Assembly: GCA_964477295.1 (NCBI GenBank)
Contig: CAYZEZ010000249.1
Location: 1 to 7,093, forward strand
Direction of reading: 5' to 3'
DNA: 7,093 bases
Source: CAYZEZ01 sp964477295
Lineage (GTDB): Bacteria > Bacteroidota > Bacteroidia > Bacteroidales > SM23-62
In this document: positions 1 through 6,377 of the stretch, in pieces
Position numbering within the stretch: position 1 is the stretch's first letter
Layout: the number at the start of each line of letters is the position of its first letter
Program-made: the position numbers and the translations under genes
Notes under the pieces: model-generated
What the model was told of the DNA's origin: nothing
The model's database searches: none
What the model saw: only the letters and a program-made list of their open reading frames with translations

Positions 1-1
1 T

Positions 2-862
2 TATTCCTGTATATATTGCCAGATTGGCCGAACCATTAAAATGGAAATCGATCGGAAGGAACACTATGATGCGGATCTGATATTACAAGATGTACATTCC
101 AGGACAGATAAAGTCCGGTCGGGAGGTGATAAAATTGATTATCTCACTTTCGTGCCTGACGGGGAACCCACTCTGGATATCAATCTTGGCCGGGAGATCG
201 ACCTGCTTGGTCAGTTCGGAATTAAAATAGCGGTGATTACCAATTCTTCATTGTTATGGAGTGAAGAAGTTAGAAGGGTATTATTGAAAGCAGACTGGGT
301 TTCCGTAAAGGTAGATGCCGCCGATGAAGAAACCTGGCGGAAAATAAACCGCCCATACCCCGGATTGAAATTAGAATATATACTTGACGGAATAGTAGAA
401 TTTTCTAAAATTTATCGTGGAGAATTGACAACGGAAACGATGCTCGTGAAAGACATAAATGATGGAGAAGGACAAATAGAGGAAATAGCCAGGTACCTGG
501 CCAACATAAAACCTGCAAGAGCTTACCTGTCCATTCCTACACGACCACCTGCAGAAAGGAATATCCATCCTCCAACTGAAGAAAATATTAATCGTAGCTA
601 CCAGATCTTTAATGAATATCTTGAAAATGTTGAGTACCTGGTCGGGTATGAAGGCAATGCATTCGCCTTTACCGGCAATTTGGAAGAAGATATATTGAGT
701 ATAACTGCTGTGCATCCAATGCGGGAAGATGCAGTCAGGAATTTTCTGGACCGCTCGGGGTCAGACCGGGTAATTATAGAAAAATTAATAACAGAAGGAA
801 AACTGGTTGAAATTAATTATATGGATAAGTATTTCTATTTACGAAAAATAAATCCTGAGTAA
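2..862 (+). CDS. Radical SAM protein, 5'-truncated by the window edge
   Basis: The reading frame is open from the first complete codon at base 2, well upstream of the first ATG at 41, so the true start lies outside the window. The first visible residues, YSCIYCQ, contain the last two cysteines (C-x2-C) of the radical SAM CxxxCxxC motif that binds the 4Fe-4S cluster. The third cysteine would be just upstream. A GEPT motif (visible residues 54-57, in PDGEPTLD) matches the SAM-binding GGE-type motif of the superfamily. The last 55 or so residues (from about EDILSITAVHP) look like a small winged-helix-like tail. The overall pattern resembles the COG0731 Fe-S oxidoreductases related to wyosine-type enzymes, but the substrate cannot be read from the sequence. 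The stop is TAA, 42 bp before the next gene on the same strand, so co-transcription is possible. Radical SAM membership is near certain; the subfamily is tentative. Confidence 0.9.
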   Translation, partial: YSCIYCQIGRTIKMEIDRKEHYDADLILQDVHSRTDKVRSGGDKIDYLTFVPDGEPTLDINLGREIDLLGQFGIKIAVITNSSLLWSEEVRRVLLKADWVSVKVDAADEETWRKINRPYPGLKLEYILDGIVEFSKIYRGELTTETMLVKDINDGEGQIEEIARYLANIKPARAYLSIPTRPPAERNIHPPTEENINRSYQIFNEYLENVEYLVGYEGNAFAFTGNLEEDILSITAVHPMREDAVRNFLDRSGSDRVIIEKLITEGKLVEINYMDKYFYLRKINPE

Positions 863-904
863 TCTTAATTTCAAGTCAGAATATTGTAATGTAATATTCG
901 GGAA

Positions 905-1486
905 ATGTCATTAGAAGAATTAAAAGAAGAAGTATTAAAGTGTAATAAATGCAGCCTGGCCAAAACAAGGAACAGTGTAATTTTTGGCGAAGGCAACAGC
1001 CATGCACCTATTTTTATCATAGCCGAAGCGCCTGGCAAAGAGGAAGACCTGCAAGGCCGTCCTTTTGTTGGATATTCTGGTCAGTTACTCGATAAGATCT
1101 TAGATGCCTGCGGTTTCACCAGGACACGCCATGTTTATATCAGCAACATTCTTAAGTGCAGGCCACCCGGTAACAGGACACCTTTACCGGAAGAAATAGA
1201 GCTCTGCAAACCTTTTCTCTTACAGCAAATTGAATTGATAAATCCGAAGATCATTATTTTACTGGGTGCAACCGCATTAAAAACCATGATCGGCCAGGAA
1301 ATGAGGATCACAAAAATAAGAGGCAACTGGATACACTGGGAAAACCGCCTGGTCATGCCTGTATACCATCCTTCTGCTTTGTTGAGGAACCCGGAGTTAA
1401 AAAGGGACACCTGGGAAGATTTCAAGAAAATTGTGCATAAATACCGGCAAATTGTTGATAGCTCTCACTATTCCACTTATATTTAA
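905..1486 (+). CDS. Family-4 uracil-DNA glycosylase (4Fe-4S)
   Basis: This 193-residue protein has the normal length and layout of family-4 uracil-DNA glycosylases, which remove uracil from DNA as the first step of base excision repair. Four cysteines placed to hold a 4Fe-4S cluster are visible: C13 and C16 (CNKC), C85 (KCRPPGNR) and C101 (ELCKP). Motif A is EAPGKEED at residues 41-48, followed by GRPFVGYSGQLLD, which forms the uracil pocket. Motif B is HPSALLR from H155. The ATG at 905 is the only sensible start, because an in-frame TAA lies at 887-889 and no other start codon lies between. The last dozen residues look unconserved. The gene follows the radical SAM gene by 42 bp. The related phage SPO1 polymerase-like group is an alternative name for the same superfamily. 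Confidence in the family is high. Confidence 0.95.
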   Translation: MSLEELKEEVLKCNKCSLAKTRNSVIFGEGNSHAPIFIIAEAPGKEEDLQGRPFVGYSGQLLDKILDACGFTRTRHVYISNILKCRPPGNRTPLPEEIELCKPFLLQQIELINPKIIILLGATALKTMIGQEMRITKIRGNWIHWENRLVMPVYHPSALLRNPELKRDTWEDFKKIVHKYRQIVDSSHYSTYI

Positions 1487-1501
1487 TATTATAAAACTCA
1501 A

Positions 1502-1518
1502 ACCTTCAAATCGAAGGT
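1502..1518. other. Small inverted repeat after the glycosylase gene
   Basis: ACCTTC and GAAGGT form a perfect 6-bp stem around the 5-base loop AAATC, 15 bp after the glycosylase stop codon. It sits where a terminator would be expected, but no T-run follows on the + strand and the stem is short. It could be a weak terminator, a transcript-end structure or chance. Confidence 0.25.
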
Positions 1519-1647
1519 ACAGGAAAAAGCATTTAATGAATGATGGTTCAATAATTGAAATTTAATTTACAACAAATCAATATACAGTCAGCCATGATCC
1601 GGAATCATTTTAATTTCAGAATTGTAACCTGTTCAACTGCAGGATAC

Positions 1648-3027
1648 GTGTATTACCGGCGGAAGATTATTTCCTTATCCATTTTAGTTTCCTTTGCTTT
1701 GTTCAGTCAGTGTACTCATGATCAGCAAAGGACTTATGAGACCATTAAAAGCTATGCGGATAATATAAAAGTAATAAATACCCACGAGCACCAGCACTGG
1801 CTGGAGGATTACGGAGATGTGCATTTTAGGTTCCACCATTTGATCAATACAAGCTACCTGATGTCGGATATTGTTTCGGCGGGAGGACAGCGACTGGATT
1901 TGGACTACCTGGATTCATGCTCTCTGGAAGTGGTTTGGGAGATAAACGGGAAAGCCCTTAATTATACCCGGAATACAAGTTATTACAGCCATTTTATCAA
2001 AGGATTCCGGAAACTATATGATTTTGATGAGATTTACTTCACAGAAGCAAATATTCCCGCCCTGTCCGCACAGATTGAAAAGAATTATGCTGATTACAGA
2101 TCCTGGTTTGATGCCTCTTTCCGCAAAGCAGGTTTTCAACTGATGTTCCTCGACCAGTATTGGAAACCCTTCAATACTGAGATAGATGAAAGATATTTTG
2201 CCCTCGTTTTTCACATCAATCCGCTGGTCATGCAAGTGAGCAGACGTCCTGCAAACGGTGAAAAACCTGCCGGACTATACGAAAAGGCTGTAGAGGACGG
2301 TATTCCCATTCAATCGCTGGACGATTATCTGAAATACTGTGATCATCTGTTTCAGAAAAATCTTGATCATAAAGCAGTATGTTTGAAAAATTCTTTGGCA
2401 TATTCAAGATCACTCGATTTCGAAGATGTACCTTATGAAGAAGCCAGGCAGCTTTTCAATATACCTTCTGACAAGCTGAGTCCTGAAGAGGCAAAAAAAA
2501 TGCAGGATTTTATTTTCCACTGGATCATTCAAAAATCGATAGAATATGATCTGCCCATTCAGATCCATACAGGTTACCTGGCAGGAAACGGCAATCTCCT
2601 TGAGAACGGGAAGCCCGTAAAATTGAATAACCTTTTTCTGAAGTATCCGCAGGCCAGGTTTGTTTTATTTCACGGAGGCTATCCATGGACAGGTGAATAT
2701 GCTGCATTTGGAAAAATGTTCCCCAACGTTTACCTGGATATTGTATGGTTACCTCAAATTTCCCGTGAAAAAGCTGCCACGGCGCTCGATGAGATATTTG
2801 ACTGTGTTCCCTATAATAAATTATTCTGGGGAGGCGACTGTGCTTTAATTGAAGAAGCAACCGGGTCGCTGGAATTTGGGAAAGAGGTTGTTGCAGAGGT
2901 ATTGGCCCGAAGGATTGAGAGAGGATTATTAACGGAAGAAGTTGCCTGTGACATCGTACGAAAGATCTTCAAGGAAAATGCCATTGAGGTATTTAAACTT
3001 AAGGAAAAGTTGGGAAGAGAATTGTAG
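1648..3027 (+). CDS. Amidohydrolase family 2-like putative lipoprotein
   Basis: This is a metal-dependent hydrolase of the amidohydrolase (TIM-barrel) superfamily, most like the Amidohydro_2/COG2159 group, about 459 residues. Metal-site motifs appear in the usual order: HEHQH near the N-terminus (H46, H48), a lysine in the strand AVCLKNSLAYSR (K247), IHTG (H307), LFHGG (H342), and WGGDC with the late aspartate D397. The GTG at 1648 is chosen because AGGA precedes it by 3 bases and it gives a compact signal peptide: YYRRK, a hydrophobic stretch, then LFSQC with Cys22 as probable lipidation site. The frame is open further upstream, with ATG at 1594 and TTG at 1555, but these would give an implausibly long leader. 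The protein is therefore probably anchored in the cell envelope, facing the periplasm. The lipobox is imperfect (Q before the Cys). The substrate is unknown, and the neighbours give no pathway clue. Confidence 0.85.
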   Translation: MYYRRKIISLSILVSFALFSQCTHDQQRTYETIKSYADNIKVINTHEHQHWLEDYGDVHFRFHHLINTSYLMSDIVSAGGQRLDLDYLDSCSLEVVWEINGKALNYTRNTSYYSHFIKGFRKLYDFDEIYFTEANIPALSAQIEKNYADYRSWFDASFRKAGFQLMFLDQYWKPFNTEIDERYFALVFHINPLVMQVSRRPANGEKPAGLYEKAVEDGIPIQSLDDYLKYCDHLFQKNLDHKAVCLKNSLAYSRSLDFEDVPYEEARQLFNIPSDKLSPEEAKKMQDFIFHWIIQKSIEYDLPIQIHTGYLAGNGNLLENGKPVKLNNLFLKYPQARFVLFHGGYPWTGEYAAFGKMFPNVYLDIVWLPQISREKAATALDEIFDCVPYNKLFWGGDCALIEEATGSLEFGKEVVAEVLARRIERGLLTEEVACDIVRKIFKENAIEVFKLKEKLGREL

Positions 3028-3118
3028 CTTCAACCGGTTCAACATTTCCGACAGAAAAGCCTCCAAATGTAATATTCAAATCTGGTTACTGACCTGATTC
3101 AGGACGAATGGGAATAAT

Positions 3119-3146
3119 AATCCTTAAAGTCCGGATCCGGAGGATT
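3119..3146. repeat. Imperfect hairpin with a 12-bp perfect palindrome
   Basis: TCCGGATCCGGA (3130-3141) is a perfect 12-bp palindrome. It is flanked by AATCC (3119-3123) and GGATT (3142-3146), which are reverse complements of each other, although the left flank sits 6 bases away and the right flank directly abuts. It lies about 90 bp beyond the amidohydrolase stop. It could be a transcript-end structure or a protein-binding palindrome; there is no T-run to mark it as an intrinsic terminator. Confidence 0.35.
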
Positions 3147-3216
3147 CTGTTATGGTAACGACAAAACCGTAAGAAAAAATCACATTCTCCTGTATATCAA
3201 TGCATTCCTTCTATTT

Positions 3217-3415
3217 TCAAAGGTTTAATCCCGCATTTTGACCTGGTATATCCAAAAAATAGTCATCTAACGTTTTTAAGCGATAATCAGCTCTTCTAAA
3301 CTTTTCGACCAGAATAATAGCAATTGGCTTCTTTTTAGTCTTCCGGATTTCTTGTTGTTAAATATTGTAATTCTTTGTAATTTCCTTTAATATTTTCTTG
3401 AAGAAAATAATTCAT
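3217..3415 (-). pseudogene. Possible decayed minus-strand coding fragment, unidentified
   Basis: On the minus strand an ATG at 3415 opens a 26-codon frame ending at TAA 3337-3335 (MNYFLQENIKG..., ending RNPED). In an overlapping frame, 46 codons without a stop follow (3357-3220, stop TGA 3219-3217), with protein-like composition including KKKPIAIILVEKFRRADYR and LDDYFLDIPGQNAGL. Joining the two by one frameshift near 3340 would give a protein of roughly 65 residues. I do not recognise a family. In DNA this AT-rich, a 46-codon frame could also be chance. It does not look like an integron integrase: none of its conserved motifs are visible. Confidence 0.2.
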
Positions 3416-3640
3416 CCTGGGAGTGACATGGCGAAGCTGTATGATACCGGTTAAAAACTTAATGAGTTCTTATTTTAATTTTCCACCATTAAGATGTGAT
3501 ATCCAATCAAAATGCAGTATTATTAGCCATATTAAGAGCACTATCCCGCAAATGGCAGTATATATGTTACATGTATCAGATATTTTGACTCAATCCTCTA
3601 ATGCTCGACACAAAAGATTAAAATCTCTTATATTTGTTTT

Positions 3641-3937
3641 ATGATGGACCGAAATCAAATAGATACTACTATAATAAAGTACCTTGAATCATACCAACCT
3701 GAGAGAATAGGTATATTTGGATCTTATGCAAGAGAAGAACAAACTAAAGGATCCGACATAGATATTCTTGTTAGCTTCAAAGAGACAATTTCTCTTTTTG
3801 ACTTGGTGAGAATTCACCAAGAGTTATCTGACCTTCTAGGTATTAAAGTAGATCTTGTGACAGAAGGTGCACTTAAAAATGAAACACTCAAAAAGTATAT
3901 TTATCAGGATCTACAATTAATTTTTGATGAGAAGTGA
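3641..3937 (+). CDS. mntA: MNT-type nucleotidyltransferase antitoxin (MntA-like)
   Basis: This 98-residue protein is a minimal nucleotidyltransferase. GSYAR (residues 27-31) is followed at the standard distance by SDIDILV with metal-binding D39 and D41, and a third acidic residue, D71, sits in KVDLV. In characterised MntA/HepT pairs this protein neutralises its partner by adenylylating a tyrosine next to the HEPN active site, and that partner is encoded directly downstream here with an 11-bp overlap. All three catalytic carboxylates are present, so it should be an active enzyme. Two ATGs lie in tandem (3641 and 3644), either of which could be the start. No Shine-Dalgarno sequence is seen. A TATATTTG fitting the Bacteroidetes -7 pattern lies at 3629-3636, but it is very close to the start and has no partner -33 element. 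The antitoxin-first order matches known pairs. Confidence 0.9.
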   Translation: MMDRNQIDTTIIKYLESYQPERIGIFGSYAREEQTKGSDIDILVSFKETISLFDLVRIHQELSDLLGIKVDLVTEGALKNETLKKYIYQDLQLIFDEK

Positions 3938-4253
3938 TTCAGTCTATATTGAGCACATTATATCGAGCATTAATAATATCCTGGAGTATATTACAGGGCT
4001 AAATCTTGAGACTTTCCTTGAAGACAATAAAACACAGGATGCCGTTGTACGACAATTCGAAATAATTGGTGAGGCTACAAAACGGATATCCACCGATTTT
4101 CGAGATAATCATCCGGATATTCCCTGGTCAGAAATGGCTGGAATGAGAGATGTACTTATTCACGATTATATTGATGTGAATTTTGAAATCGTATGGAAAA
4201 CAGCAACCGAGAACATACCTGTCCTCAAAGACACTATCCTTAAATTGAAATAG
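3927..4253 (+). CDS. hepT: HEPN-domain toxin (HepT-like, DUF86 family)
   Basis: This protein of about 108 residues has the all-helical look and length of DUF86/HepT proteins. The key motif is MRDVLIHDY: R74, H79 and Y81 form the RX4HXY signature. In this family R and H form the ribonuclease active site, and the Tyr is the residue adenylylated by the MNT partner. A conserved QFEIIGEA helix (about residues 43-50) and NHPDIPW (61-67) are also typical. The ATG at 3927 is preferred to the TTG three bases earlier, and it overlaps the end of the antitoxin gene by 11 bp, implying translational coupling. The protein would act in the cytoplasm as an RNase when not neutralised; the exact RNA target is not known from the sequence. 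No key residue is missing. Its stop codon lies about 40 bp before the R'' end of the cassette's attC. Confidence 0.9.
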   Translation: MRSDSVYIEHIISSINNILEYITGLNLETFLEDNKTQDAVVRQFEIIGEATKRISTDFRDNHPDIPWSEMAGMRDVLIHDYIDVNFEIVWKTATENIPVLKDTILKLK

Positions 4254-4295
4254 ATATAGGGACTTAACATTACCTATTATCAGGAATTATTCCAC

Positions 4296-4381
4296 ATGTA
4301 ACATTCATTAAACCGGACGCCTGATTTGTCTGCGGCTCTGATCAGCGACAGTGCAGGCGCCGGTTAATTCCACCGTTATAC
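4296..4381 (+). repeat. attC recombination site 1
   Basis: The order is R'' ATGTAAC (4296-4302), an 8-base spacer, L'' AACCGG(A)CGCCTG (4311-4323), a variable loop, L' CAGGCGCCGGTT (4354-4365), spacer aattccacc (4366-4374) and R' GTTATAC (4375-4381). The L arms pair perfectly apart from one extrahelical A after the sixth base, as in well-known attC sites such as those of aadA cassettes (AAGCCGA.../...CGGCTTAA). The loop carries a second stem, TGTC(T)GC with GCGACA. The expected cleavage is between G4375 and T4376. This is the shortest of the three sites and its central part differs from the other two. Confidence 0.85.
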
Positions 4382-4411
4382 TTTCATTGGATTTATCGAA
4401 CAATATGTAAA

Positions 4412-5377
4412 ATGATTTCAAAGGCTTCACCAACAACTTTGATTGCATCTCTTCTTTTAGTTTGTTCATGCGAATATTCAACAAAAGAAGAAAATTTCAA
4501 GGAAATTGATCCGGCAGAAACACCAACCACGGGTGAGGTCCATATTGTAGGATACGACAGGGATACTTTATGGATCTGGGAGAATACTGTAATCGAAGTT
4601 GAACTGAAAGATAGTGAACTTACCCCATTTTTATATACTATCGAAGGTGAAGGGATTTTTGCTCCTGCAGATCCTGATAATCCAGAGATATTTACAATTT
4701 ATCCTAATTATTCAGAAGAAGGAATTTACACAATAGTTGTCAGTGTAATTACCCATTCAGGATCTTCTAGTATTGCAGATAGGCTAGGTATTGAAGGCTG
4801 GATAATTCAGAGAGAATATACGGTCATAATAACGAGGGGTCCACCCATTATCGAAGATATCGGACTAGTATACGAAATAAATGAAACCGGCTATCTCGAA
4901 GTACATTGGAACAAATATCAAGATAACGACTTTCATAGCTATACCTTGCATTTTGGACAACCGGAGTTTAAAGTAACAATCAAGGATCCTGATAAAAACT
5001 TTTATATCTATAAGGACTTTTTCGGATTTCAAACCTATGCAACCCTTGATTTCACTGTAGTCAAAGAGATTATGTTGGTTCAAACCAGTGACACATTACA
5101 AATGCAGTACTATGAACCAAATCTGTTTTTTCATTTTAGGTCGGACAAATTGAAAATATCCTGGCAAGAATTCCCAATACCGATCTATTATTCACTGAAA
5201 TACCGGGATCAATTAGTAATGTCATTCGATACAGTTAATTCATTTACGATGGATATGCCAGATCCGGGTCACAATATCCCATTTACAATATATTTCTCAC
5301 CCATTGGAAGCAATAGCCTTGATGATGACAGAACTTTATCCTTTATACGTCAAATTAATATTTCTGAGCAACCTTGA
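4412..5377 (+). CDS. Putative lipoprotein with Ig/FN3-like repeats
   Basis: I do not recognise a named family. The 321-residue product begins with a short lipoprotein signal: MISK, a hydrophobic core, then LVCSC with Cys20 as probable lipidated residue (Cys18 is also present). The mature part is rich in beta-strand-like, alternating hydrophobic segments. About residues 40-140 resemble a PKD/Ig-like domain ending in a YTVIITRGPP strand. About residues 145-235 (starting PIIEDIGLVYE, with LEVHWNKYQDNDFHSYTLHF) look like an FN3-type domain, and the rest may be a third. No catalytic motif is visible, so a surface-exposed or periplasmic binding or structural role is inferred. The stop is separated by only 2 bases from the ATG of the next gene, also exported, so the two are probably translated together and may work together at the outer membrane. 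It is carried as integron cassette cargo, which is unusual. Confidence 0.8.
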   Translation: MISKASPTTLIASLLLVCSCEYSTKEENFKEIDPAETPTTGEVHIVGYDRDTLWIWENTVIEVELKDSELTPFLYTIEGEGIFAPADPDNPEIFTIYPNYSEEGIYTIVVSVITHSGSSSIADRLGIEGWIIQREYTVIITRGPPIIEDIGLVYEINETGYLEVHWNKYQDNDFHSYTLHFGQPEFKVTIKDPDKNFYIYKDFFGFQTYATLDFTVVKEIMLVQTSDTLQMQYYEPNLFFHFRSDKLKISWQEFPIPIYYSLKYRDQLVMSFDTVNSFTMDMPDPGHNIPFTIYFSPIGSNSLDDDRTLSFIRQINISEQP

Positions 5378-5379
5378 CT

Positions 5380-6138
5380 ATGAGAAAAATCTTATATATA
5401 GGTTTTATTTCACTTTCGACGGCATTAGCTGTTAACAGCCAGGAGGTAAGATTAACATACAAGTTCGGTTACGGATTTTATTCCGCCCTCGAAGAATTGC
5501 GTGAATTCAATAAATGGATATTTCACCTTAATCCTTATGATATCCATCCGGAACTTATTGAAAATTACCCTCCATGGATTAACCATTCATTTTCAGCAGA
5601 AATAGAAACTGTTAAAAATCTTCACCTTGGAGTTACTGGTTCCTTTTACTCTACAGGATCAAAAATAGGAATCTCTGATTATTCGGGTTCCTATTCATTT
5701 GAATCCATACTGAATTCCTATTTCGGGGGACTATCTAGTAGTTATTATTTTGTTAACAATGAAAAGCGGCATAATATCCTGAATCCGTATCTCTCTCTAC
5801 GAACAGGCTTTATTTTTACCAAACTTAAGATTTCTGAACACCTTTCTGCCGGTGGTTATAACCAATCGGAAGCAATCCATAATTCGAGTAGGGGCATAAT
5901 GTTTACACCTGGAATTGGACTTAAAACCAGGATTTTTCACTGGTTGGAAACAGATGTGATTCTAGCTGGCAGACTATCGCCTAAAACAAAATTACATAAT
6001 CCAGAGGATGAGGCCCAAACTATCAGACGTGTATACAAAAATGTGAATGTCAACTGGTCTGGATTTCAGGTTGGTGTGGGATTGAATATTGTACTGAATA
6101 ATGGATACAGAAAAACTGGTAGAGATGGAACCAACTGA
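5380..6138 (+). CDS. Putative outer-membrane beta-barrel protein
   Basis: The ATG at 5380 gives a 252-residue protein with a clear Sec signal peptide: MRKILYIGFISLSTALA with likely cleavage around residues 17-20. The TTG in the same frame at 5374 overlaps the previous stop and is less likely. The mature part has repeated amphipathic, aromatic-rich strands separated by polar loops (for example VRLTYKFGYGFYS, LHLGVTGSFYS, YFGGLSSSYYF, YLSLRTGFIF, and FQVGVGLNIVL near the C-terminus). This is the pattern of small Bacteroidetes outer-membrane barrels, around 8-10 strands by eye. It ends in a basic polar tail rather than an aromatic residue, so it does not show the classic C-terminal barrel signal. 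The specific role is unknown. Pairing with the upstream lipoprotein suggests a two-protein envelope unit. Barrel identity is by pattern only, not by a recognised family. Confidence 0.75.
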   Translation: MRKILYIGFISLSTALAVNSQEVRLTYKFGYGFYSALEELREFNKWIFHLNPYDIHPELIENYPPWINHSFSAEIETVKNLHLGVTGSFYSTGSKIGISDYSGSYSFESILNSYFGGLSSSYYFVNNEKRHNILNPYLSLRTGFIFTKLKISEHLSAGGYNQSEAIHNSSRGIMFTPGIGLKTRIFHWLETDVILAGRLSPKTKLHNPEDEAQTIRRVYKNVNVNWSGFQVGVGLNIVLNNGYRKTGRDGTN

Positions 6139-6194
6139 ATGTTTTCCTGTAAACTTGTGTTCTAATGGGTTTATTACAAAACAGAATAAGAGAA

Positions 6195-6295
6195 GTATAA
6201 CAAGCCGCTGAAGCCGACCGTTTAACGCGTGTCACGCACTTTGCAAAATAGCAAAGCTCGCGCCACGCTACGGCGGCTTAACTCCACCGTTCCAT
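6195..6295 (+). repeat. attC recombination site 2
   Basis: R'' is GTATAAC (6195-6201), followed by a 9-base spacer, L'' AAGCCG(A)CCG (6211-6220) with one extrahelical A, a long variable part, L' CGGCGGCTT (6271-6279), spacer aactccacc (6280-6288) and R' starting GTTCCAT (6289-6295). The variable part folds further: GCGTGTCACGC... (6227-6244) pairs with 6251-6268 at about 14 of 18 positions, tipped by a perfect CTTTGC/GCAAAG stem with loop AAAATA. The R' half downstream of GTT belongs to the next cassette, which explains why it is not the complement of R''. The L arms are very close to the classical aadA-type attC arms. Confidence 0.9.
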
Positions 6296-6336
6296 AGATT
6301 GAAGCAGGCAAGCAAGAATGAAAATAGGATTTACAC

Positions 6337-6350
6337 ATACTCGCTAGTAT
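6337..6350. promoter_or_regulatory. Small inverted repeat upstream of the acetyltransferase gene
   Basis: ATACT (6337-6341) and AGTAT (6346-6350) are perfect inverted 5-bp arms around CGCT, 28 bp before the ATG and followed by a run of ten A (6356-6365). It could be an operator half-site pair or a leader hairpin. The 5-bp arms make chance likely, and no promoter with good spacing is visible beside it. Confidence 0.2.
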
Positions 6351-6377
6351 AGGGCAAAAAAAAAACACCAAATATCA

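Larger units (their letters stand above)
3028..3565. other. Gene-poor intergenic stretch at the left edge of the cassette array
   Basis: I see no convincing gene in these 538 bases. Its contents are an AACCGGTT palindrome just after the amidohydrolase stop, a longer hairpin centred on TCCGGATCCGGA (3130-3141), possible decayed minus-strand coding sequence (3217-3415), and a short match to the tail of an attC site at 3478-3490. An open frame on the + strand at 3423-3644 has no recognisable protein character. If the array is a complete integron, an attI site would be expected at the right end of this stretch, but I could not recognise one. No integrase-like sequence is present. Confidence 0.6.
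3567..4375 (+). mobile_element. Integron gene cassette 1 (MNT/HEPN toxin-antitoxin)
   Basis: The right border is the G^T cleavage point of the attC at 4296-4381. The left border is inferred from GTTACATGT at 3566-3574, the exact reverse complement of ACATGTAAC at 4294-4302, the R'' end of this cassette's attC. A 9-bp match that includes the required GTT is what a circularised cassette would give. The cassette is 809 bp, in the usual size range, and its two genes read toward its attC as is normal. The weakness is that no attC or recognisable attI precedes the left border. Confidence 0.6.
4376..6289 (+). mobile_element. Integron gene cassette 2 (two-gene envelope cassette)
   Basis: It is bounded by the G^T points of attC 1 (4375/4376) and attC 2 (6289/6290). 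Its first bases, GTTATACTT (4375-4383), are the exact reverse complement of AAGTATAAC (6193-6201) at the R'' end of its own attC, strong evidence that this was once one circle. It is 1914 bp, long for a cassette, and holds two genes in the same direction, both with export signals. The first gene starts 36 bp after the border, so any promoter inside the cassette must lie in that short leader. I see no TAnnTTTG-type element there, so expression may depend on upstream cassettes. Confidence 0.8.

Noticed and set aside
371..715. Long minus-strand open frames inside the radical SAM, glycosylase, amidohydrolase and lipoprotein genes
   Set aside because: They lie opposite well-supported genes, have no recognisable protein features and are antisense shadows.
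3629..3636. TATATTTG, a match to the Bacteroidetes -7 promoter pattern TAnnTTTG
   Set aside because: It ends 4 bases before the ATG at 3641 and no TTTG lies at the proper -33 distance, so it would need a leaderless transcript. Not listed as a promoter.
3028..3640. Search for an integron integrase gene
   Set aside because: No tyrosine recombinase motifs are seen on either strand in the only non-coding stretch large enough to hold a remnant, and the full gene would not fit intact.
3423..3644. Open frame of 73 codons on the + strand before the antitoxin gene
   Set aside because: Composition is not protein-like, there is no family resemblance, and it crosses the inferred cassette border at 3566.
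4311..4365. Reading the attC hairpins as intrinsic terminators
   Set aside because: No T-run follows any of them, and the shared spacer, the bulged A and the GTT end, together with the cassette-end complementarity, fit attC sites far better.
6330..6350. TTTACA and TAGTAT as a sigma70-like promoter before the acetyltransferase gene
   Set aside because: The spacing is only about 9 bases instead of about 17, and this promoter type is not the norm in Bacteroidota.
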